A DNA stretch of 64,000 nucleotides, from positions 101,427,774 through 101,491,773 of the forward strand of contig NC_091119.1 of the NCBI RefSeq assembly GCF_040183065.1. Direction: 5' to 3'. Both the position numbers and the translations under genes were made by a program. Position 1 is the first letter of the stretch. The number at the start of each line of letters is the position of its first letter. Positions 57,541 through 64,000 of this stretch are shown in pieces. This DNA comes from Periplaneta americana (lineage: Eukaryota > Arthropoda > Insecta > Blattodea > Blattidae). The notes under the pieces are model-generated. The model saw nothing but the letters and a program-made list of their open reading frames with translations. It was not told the DNA's origin and ran no database searches.

Positions 57541-58400
57541 TACAGAGTGAATCAAAAGTCTGGAACCATATAAATATCTTCCTTATGCTTGATTTTCGAT
57601 TACTATTGGTGTTACCAGTATCTGTAAGACCAAATGCTCTACCAGTGACACATTCGATTCTATCCCTCAGCTATCTCAAAGGCCGCCATTTTGAATCCAA
57701 CTTTGAAATTTTAAATGGAAAGGGGGTCAATGTAGGTACTGAAAATCATGTGAAATTTTCTGAGAAAAACAATGGTGCAATCCGTTTTGAGATATCTCTA
57801 ATTGTTTTAAAGTTATTTAAAGATAACTGTAATAATGACACAAACATTAGTTACTGCATCTACAGATATTTTGTACAGTACTAAGAAGGCTTTGGAAAAG
57901 GTATTTTTATGCAATTCTGGTAATGAACTTTTCCTGCTTTACTGTATGGTTAACCTGTGACAGTTTCAATGCATTGTTGTGATTATTTGAAGCTTTCCTA
58001 TAACAAATTTCTTGATTTTCGTGATGACATTATCGAAAGAGGTAAGAATTGATATCATTCTTCATTCTGGTAGGTTAAGCCACAGAAATATTGCAGCAGA
58101 CTGGACGAACAGTTCCCTGAACATTGGGTTGGTCGACATGGACCGGTAGAATGACTGGCCAGGTCTCCAGATTTAACACCTCTTGATTTTCTCTTTTGGG
58201 GTTATATAAAGGGCTTGATAGGATGAAGAGAAAATTGAAAATGTGAAACATTTAAAGAACCGTATCATTGAAGCCTGTGCTAAAGTCACCCCGGAAATGC
58301 TACAAAATGTTCTATCCACATCGTCGCTGTCAAATTGCGTGGGTGAGGTTGATAATCAGAAACCTGATTTCTTCGAGGGTTGTGCAACATACGATCTGTA
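57541..58400 (+). pseudogene. Tc1/mariner-like element relic
   Basis: Begins ACAGAGTGAATCAAAAGTCTG, a terminus seen on arthropod IS630/Tc1-type elements. The coding remnant runs LDEQFPEHWVGRHGPVE, ARSPDLTPLDFLFWGYIKGL (third catalytic region) and KHLKNRIIEACAKVTPEMLQ to about 58330. The N-terminal and first two catalytic regions are deleted or unreadable between 57890 and 58080, so it is an internally deleted copy. Confidence 0.65.
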
Positions 58401-59003
58401 CAGGTATCATTCCTTTCTAGTAGGTACGCGATTTTTGTGTGTTAATGTTGTGAGAACTTCAATACAGAAAATGACAAACAATAAGATAATACGGTCAAGC
58501 ATTAAGTCCGTACAATCACCACTCAACTGACTCACAATGCTGACAACATGGTTGTTACTCAGAGAATTTTAACCCCGAAAATTCAATTTTACCATTGATG
58601 GAGATCTAAAGCCACTAGATATAATGGAAAACACTATAGCATTAATAACCAGTAACAATGCTTTGTGAAACTTACAAAAACATGGCTGTCAAGTATGGAC
58701 TTATCAACATATAGCTCGCAAGGCATGGACTTATAACATCTGACCCGCACATTGATATGCATGTCTCATCCAAGACAGTCTAGAAACTGGACTTATCAAC
58801 GTTTAATTCACACAACTTTTTCCCCATACATAGTACATGGGTAAAACAACACATTGCACTGCCAATTTCAAAATCATCGAAAATGGACTTATCAACTTTC
58901 AGCATGCAGGAAACATAGGAAAGTTTTCTCTCTAAAGTTTGCGATACCGGTATCAAAAAACAGATAACTCTTCTTCCTAACAAAGAAAATCTACTCCTTA
59001 AAG

Positions 59004-59208
59004 CAGACCTGCAGAACTGTAGCTCCTGAGAGCGACTTCTTTCCTCCCCTTTCTTACCCTACCCCCCTTTTCTACCTGTGCGGTCATGGTGTTCTAGTTA
59101 CGCTCGGCTGCATCAACATTCATTCTTGCGGCGGAAGTCGATCATCCCCAATAGAAGTGGAGTGGGGCTGACGTCATAGTTCCCCTACTTGCGAGTTCTG
59201 CAGGCCTG
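59004..59208. mobile_element. 205-bp hAT MITE with 8-bp target duplication
   Basis: CAGACCTGCAGAACT at the left and, inverted, CAGGCCTGCAGAACT at the right; CCTTAAAG duplicated exactly at 58996-59003 and 59209-59216. GC-rich compared with its flanks. Inserted within the coding part of an RNase H-type LINE, whose frame resumes after the second CCTTAAAG. Confidence 0.92.
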
Positions 59209-59209
59209 C

Positions 59210-60135
59210 CTTAAAGTAAACCTGTTACAAATGCTAAATATTGAACATTATACAGATCTACTGGAGGATGTCAAAAAAGATGACACTCCAAAAGATGTAC
59301 TGAAATCATTAGCCTTAGAAACAATCCATACAAGATTCCCAGAACAACAATGGCTCCATATTTTTACTGACGGCTCCTTGCTAACAAATCAAATGAGCAG
59401 GTGCGGAGCTACATGCCATCTTGTTCTCCTTTTACAAACCCCTTGGATTTGGTACTACAAATTTTGATGGAGAAGTCGAGGCCATATGTACGACACTTCC
59501 AAATCTTCTATACAGAATAGCTCAATTCCAGCAAGCAATAATTCTTTCTGACTCAAAAGCAGCCATTTTAGCTATAACATCCATTTCAACACCAAAAAGT
59601 CAACAAATTCTTGAGTACTGGAAATGCTATTTCACCTCAACAACCTAAAGAAAAAAATAGTTTTTCAATGGATACCAGCACATTGCGTATTGACTCACAA
59701 CGATGCTGCTGATTATCTTGCCAAAAAAGGGCTGTGGTACTATTCAAAAACCTGCTACACAATTATCCTATTATACAACAAAAAGAATATTTATTTCACA
59801 ATGTCACAAAATTATAACAAATCATCATCTCCAAATTTCCAAAAATAAAAGATGGGAATCTGTCTCAACCCAAAATATCCCTGGATACCCAAGGAAGAAT
59901 GCAGTTGCAATTTTTAGACTGTTCAAGGGCCACAACTACTTGGCCAAGCATCTCAACAGGATTGGAATATCTCCTTCACCACTCTGCCCCTTATATGATC
60001 TTCAAGAGGAAATGGATCAAAATCATCTTCAACACTGCCCAACTACTATCAATTTGGCGTCCTTGAGTGAAAAATACTGGAGAGCGAGAGAATTAATGAT
60101 TTCATTGTCACAAATTCAGCATTAGCAGACAACAA
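59210..60135 (+). pseudogene. non-LTR retrotransposon: RNase H domain and C terminus
   Basis: Frames in order: QWLHIFTDGSL (first RNase H Asp), GATCHLV, GFGTTNFDGEVEAICTTLPN (catalytic Glu), AIILSDSKAAILAI (second Asp), KIVFQWIPAHC and NDAADYLAKKG (last Asp), then AVAIFRLFKGHNYLAKHLNR, LCPL and NHLQHCP to the stop TAG at 60123-60125, directly followed by an AAC-rich tail. The four acidic residues of the RNase H site are all readable. Frameshifts near 59420, 59640 and 59740 break it. The LINE coding sequence probably continues upstream of the MITE (to about 58970: KENLLL then KVNLLQ). Confidence 0.85.
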
Positions 60136-60139
60136 CAAC

Positions 60140-60555
60140 AACTTTTAGCACACAGTGCTTCAATTGTATCCACAGCAGGGAAAAGAGTTAACGTGTTTTA
60201 CATTGACCAAGAAACTTCGGTATTCAATATCTACAAACTTGCAAACTCATTAAGTTCCTCTGTACGAACTGTGTAAATTGAAAAAAAAAGTTGAATATCT
60301 TAATTATTATTGCTTCAGCATCAAAGGAAAAGATCAGACCCATGATGTAAACAATTATGAAATATGTGAACAGGACATCCATCTCCAACAATCTTTTATT
60401 CTGCAAGTCTCCCTGCAAATACTAAATACATTATTCCCCGGTTTTCTCTTCAACCACCAAAATTCACATTTTCATTGTCTCCTGAAAATGCACAAGTTTT
60501 TATTGTAAACCATACTGATTTAGTATATTTAATGACTAATATTCAATTGCTAATA
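60140..60555. other. intergenic, nothing recognised
   Basis: No motif seen apart from being downstream of the hAT relic on the minus strand. Confidence 0.3.
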
Positions 60556-60559
60556 GTTT

Positions 60560-60964
60560 CAGCTATTTTGTTTGATGTTGAGTTCTAAAATCTTTGTTTG
60601 AATCCTCCAGCATTATAATCAAAACACTGAACAAGAATAGGAAAGATCTTTTAAGTTTCTATGATTGCTACCATCTGTTGCAAGCCCAAAACACGAAATT
60701 CCACCTAACGCTTGAATTACAATATTTGTAGCATGTGGAGCCAGAACCTGATTCACTACCACTTACATTTTTGTCTTAGCACAAGGAAACTTTTTTGCAA
60801 CTTCAGAATCATCAAACAATTTCTGGTTAAGACTAGAAGTGCAGTTACTTGATCAGTAGCCCGTAGCTATTATGATGTTTAACAGTATGAAATGCTAGGG
60901 CACCTTCTGCAGCACTCACTTTTTCATTTAGTTTTGTTTCCTTAACAGCAAAGAAAGATGTGAC
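60560..60964 (-). pseudogene. hAT-like gene A, second segment
   Basis: Minus strand from 60964: TSFFAVKETKLNEKVSAAEG, ALAFHTVKHHNSYG, then TSSLNQKLFDDSEVAKKFPC, TKM and VLAPHATNIVIQALGGISCF with GLATDGSN. This is the segment after the BED/zinc-finger region in a hAT-related insect family (AAEGTxAYHTVKHH ... DSxIAKKF ... KTEAIV ... LAPHS). It follows on from the segment at 63207-63478 once the element at 60965-63199 is removed. Confidence 0.7.
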
Positions 60965-61849
60965 CAGGGGCGACTCTACAATAAGAACTGCAGAGCTGCA
61001 GAACCGCCATTTACATGGACAAGTAAAATAAAAATGTAGAACGTGCTTTTATGTAATCTAGTTCATTGTTTCATTTATTTTTCCAATTCATTCTCCTTCG
61101 ATTCGAGAATTTACTATCTGTAGGAATCTTGAACTGCTCGAGAATTTTATCTGTAGTGTACTTTTCGGATCTGTGATTGGCAGTCCTCGAGCTCAATGTA
61201 GGATAGTCGGCTGCAGAAAATTGGTTTTCTTGACTGTCCCATAAGACTGCATTAGAGCTGTAACCGAAGCAGCTCTCTCCGAATATACAAAAGAACTGCC
61301 AACATCCTCATCTCTGCGTTAGGAGAACACATAGGCTTCTGGACTTGCTGTATATCATTACAGTTCCAGTGTGTTATACAGTACTGTGGGTGGTGTGATG
61401 TGATTAATCGGTGTGTCTAAGAAAATATTTTATATTAAAAATGAATGAAATGAAAACCTAATCGACCAACCCTTTTCGAAATTAAAAGAGAAATTACACG
61501 TTAACTTAAGAAATTAGGACGTCCTACACTAAATTTAAATATTGAAATTTCTGGAAAAAGTCGAGGAAATCGTGTAGCCTACTAGTCATTTTAATACCGA
61601 AATGTGTAATGGAAACGATTGATTTTTTGCTGCGCTCATGAAAACGCTTTCTCCCCCACCCATGTCTTCTGTTTAGAGGAGACAATACATGGACAAAGAC
61701 CGGAGTGAAGAATTTAGTTAATTTGACTTAAAAAAATAGAAAAGCATAAAAATTCGAAAACTCATTTCAAGTCGAACAAAAATTGTCACTGCTACAGATA
61801 TTAAAATATTCTAACACAACTTGATTCTGCATATTGGATTAACATTCAG

Positions 61850-62400
61850 AAACAAGATGAAAATTTTCATAAAAATAGATATGGTCTATCTAAATTAATT
61901 AACTGTGTGAAATTCTGTGCTGCATTTGAATTAATGATGCAAGGACTTGCCAAATCAGATGATTCAACAAACCGCAGTATATTTCGGGGTTTGACTGATT
62001 TTACTCCACATTTAGATTAAACTTTCAAAGATCATTTATAAGGCTCGTCACAATTCAAAGGAACTACGAAAACAATTCAAAATTAATTGCTGGATAGCAA
62101 TAAAATGATTGGAAATTTATCTTCATTGCCATCAAAACATGACACTGAAAGTTTGGTGCAAACTATCTTAATGGAATATAGGCTTAACGGAAATTCAGTC
62201 ATAATTGAACCACATAAATTAATTGTGCTGGTTAATGGCGGGGCTAACGTAATGAGTGGGAAACACGGAGAATTTGTATTGTGTGTCCCACAGTTGATTT
62301 CTTGCACTGTTATGCCAAAGAATTAAATTTAATAATGCAGCAAACATGTTCACAAACTATTCAAGTTATGATACTTTATTGCAAATCTGTAGGAACTCCC
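61850..62400 (+). pseudogene. hAT transposase relic of element B
   Basis: Broken plus frames read LSKLINCVKFCAAFELMMQG, IFRGLTDFTPHLD, FKGTTKTIQN, then VNGGANVMSGKHGE (second catalytic region; the family has YDGAAVMSG, so the Asp is lost) and CYAKELNLIMQQTC, typical of 52-kDa-repressor/ZMYM1-like hAT transposases. The catalytic Glu and dimerisation region are missing to the right of the microsatellite. Confidence 0.65.
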
Positions 62401-62408
62401 AGCTCTCT

Positions 62409-62538
62409 GACGTGTGCGTGCGTGCGTGCGTGCGTGCGTGTGTGCGTGCGTGCGTGTGTGCGTGCGTGCGTGTGTGCGTGTGTGCGTGTGTGCGTGTGTG
62501 TGTGCGTGTGTGCGTGTGTGCGTGTGTGTGTGTGTGTA
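62409..62538. repeat. (TGCG)n/(TG)n microsatellite at a LINE 3' end
   Basis: About 125 bp of TGCG, TGTGCG and TG units. On the minus strand it begins six bases after the LINE stop codon TAG (62539-62541), in the position where the other copies have (AAC)n. Confidence 0.9.
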
Positions 62539-62823
62539 TCTAATGCTCTGGATTTAACAATGAAGTCATCATCCTTCTTGCTTCCCAATATTTTGATGGA
62601 AGGTCCACAAATGTCCTAAGAGTTTCACAATTAGCCAGGTGCTCCATCTCCATGTCCTCTTCTCTGGTGCACAGTAAGCATTTAGGTGAATTCAATACTC
62701 CAATACGATGGAGGTGTTTACTGAGGCAATCATGACCAGTAAACAATCTAAACATGGCCACGGCAGATTTTCGAGGTAGATCAGGAATTAGTTTTGGATC
62801 TTTGAATGATTCTTTCCATTTAA
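62539..62823 (-). mobile_element. 5'-truncated RNase H-type LINE fragment
   Basis: The minus frame LIPDLPRKSAVAMFRLFTGH then DCLSKHLHRIGVLNSPKCLL with HLANCET matches the copies at 21791, 28041 and 59210 and ends NPEH-TAG. A short GACGTG at 62409-62414 and 62824-62829 may be the target duplication, which would put the microsatellite inside the insertion as its tail. Confidence 0.78.
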
Positions 62824-63199
62824 GACGTGATAATGTCTTATAGGCCTAATTCCATCTGCCAGAATGGGTGTAGGCTATAAAAGTTGACGTGACGAAATTC
62901 GGTAGGAGTTAAAAGTGTTCGAATGATAGAAAGTTCTTGATAGTTGTTCATTCATGTTATCAACATGTGGGGCATATCTCCACTACATGACTAGTTGTAT
63001 CGGGTGGGAGAGGTGTAGCCTATGGAATGGGTAAAGCGCATGGATTGTTGGAGTTCAATTTCGAGTGCACACTCAACTTCGAGAAGGGGCTGTAAATACA
63101 CGCATTATACGATTTAGATGCAATGAACAGCATGCGTTTGCTAATTACACTATTTTTTCATGCAGAACTGCCAACCTTTGTAACTGCAGGCTGCTACTG

Positions 63200-63820
63200 G
63201 ATGTGACTCTTGAAGATTCCACTGCATTGTGAATGTTAGATTTGTGCTTACCTACTTCCCACATAGGAATCCAAATCACCAATACTATAGCAATAAAACA
63301 TTCATACACTTCACACTTTGCTTCATGGATGATCCGTTCTTTAATAAAGCATGGATACTTCACTCTCAAATTATCAGTACATTTACATTTTCGTTTTTGC
63401 AACATGGTCGTAAACACAGATATCCTACAAATTGTAACCACATACTATTTTGGCTGTGACGCTATTAAAAATGGCTGACTTGACTGTGGCATTGGTTATA
63501 TCCATTATCCATGCTGTAAAAACGAAAGTTCAGTGAAAACACAAACCAAACGAAGAACTAAAGAGTACTGATTGCAAACATTATATATTCTGTCTCTGAA
63601 ACATGCGGAGTGTGTGCTTTTCTCTTTTATTTATTAATACTCTTGTCAATGGTTACAGGACATTATAACAATCAATAACACGAATTATAAAGAACTAAAT
63701 ATTCAAGTCATGTTTTAAAAAATGCCAGACAAAAGTCAATTTTAAAATGCCTGGTAGACAGGAGGACAAGGTCAAAAAAGGTGGACATGTCCTTCAAAAA
63801 CCAGACTCCTGGTCACCCTG
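63200..63820 (-). pseudogene. hAT-like gene A, 5' end and zinc-finger segment
   Basis: The minus-strand terminus at 63820 reads CAGGGTGACCAGGAGTCTGG, a hAT-type 5' end. The frame from about 63441 runs LQKRKCKCTDNLRVKYPCFI, CEVYECFIAI, GKHKSNIHNAVESSRVTS: a BED-like zinc finger (C-x2-C ... H-x-x-H-like KHK) of a family whose next segment is found at 60560-60964. The finger is damaged (the GxxDxxxH part reads IWIPMWEVG). Confidence 0.65.
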
Positions 63821-64000
63821 CTTAAGATTTGTATGCATTTAAAATTCGGGAAAAAAGTATGGGATTGCTGCTTTTACTTTTTATCATCATCATGGATTGG
63901 ACTCTCTTACCCATGCATCTTCAAGATTTATAGCCGTTCTGTTATTTTCGACATAAAAATTATTTATCCACTTTCAAGTGGATGAGAGATAATTCTGCAT
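63821..64000. other. window end, nothing recognised
   Basis: No motif seen. Confidence 0.3.

Larger units (their letters stand above)
60965..63199 (+). mobile_element. hAT element B, 2235 bp, inserted in hAT gene A
   Basis: Begins CAGGGGCGACTC and ends GCTGCTACTG, hAT-type CAG...CTG termini, and GATGTGAC is duplicated exactly at 60957-60964 and 63200-63207. A plus-strand transposase relic lies at 61850-62400. A later LINE fragment and TG-rich microsatellite interrupt its right half. Confidence 0.8.

Noticed and set aside
62346-62588. Cys/Val/Arg-rich and His/Thr-rich frames
   Set aside because: Translations of the TGCG/TG microsatellite.

Overview
This window looks like AT-rich nuclear DNA from an insect. 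I infer a cockroach or close relative, because several of the tRNA-derived repeats match families I remember from Periplaneta; that species guess comes from memory and not from a search. There are no bacterial operons and no CRISPR array. Almost everything recognisable is transposable-element debris: DNA transposons (hAT, Tc1/mariner, possible piggyBac-like and Helitron pieces), non-LTR retrotransposons, Penelope-like elements, tRNA-derived SINEs and long microsatellites. The only open frame that looks like a host gene is 3346-3996 on the minus strand. It is GC-rich and encodes 216 residues with a basic, mitochondrial-presequence-like N terminus, one membrane segment, an acidic low-complexity body and an RVxF-type protein phosphatase 1 docking motif.

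Layout. 1-1.8 kb: a LINE ORF1 fragment and a DUF7869-like relic. 3.3-4.2 kb: the candidate gene and its upstream region. 4.8-13 kb: a TA-flanked hairpin MITE, three tRNA-derived SINE families (one copy cleanly nested in a Tc1/mariner relic with an 11-bp target duplication), a LINE 3' end and a 974-bp TA-flanked element. 14.6-16.5 kb: two Penelope-like 3' ends carrying GIY-YIG endonuclease frames, each followed by a hammerhead ribozyme fold (one intact, one mutated). 16.9-20.0 kb: a nearly complete hAT transposon with an 8-bp target duplication. 20-28.3 kb: mariner, hAT and LINE pieces and a set of tRNA-like modules, some arranged as palindromes. 31.9-33.3 kb: an 806-bp compound tetranucleotide array abutting a LINE 3' end. 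33.9-34.7 kb: a 766-bp near-perfect palindrome flanked by TTAA. 36.3-38.2 kb: a Tc1 transposase and a tyrosine-recombinase relic. 39.5-47.8 kb: non-autonomous and autonomous hAT and mariner elements. 48.9-50.0 kb: a Penelope-like element with inverted copies of its 3' end, each carrying a hammerhead fold. 50.2-54.1 kb: a DDE transposase, Helitron-like ends and two tandem duplications. 55.4-60.1 kb: mariner pieces, an 85-bp Penelope 3' end and a LINE with an RNase H domain split by a hAT MITE. 60.5-63.8 kb: one hAT element inserted into the reading frame of another, marked by GATGTGAC duplications.

The elements are connected. RNase H-bearing LINEs end at their stop codon plus a simple-repeat tail, and several microsatellites start at LINE ends. 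SINE copies show direct repeats and A-rich ends typical of LINE-driven insertion. The Penelope ribozymes sit at the 3' end of the endonuclease frame, in one case with the stop codon formed by the catalytic core itself. Every transposase read here carries stops, frameshifts or lost catalytic residues, so the landscape appears old and immobile apart from the host-like gene.
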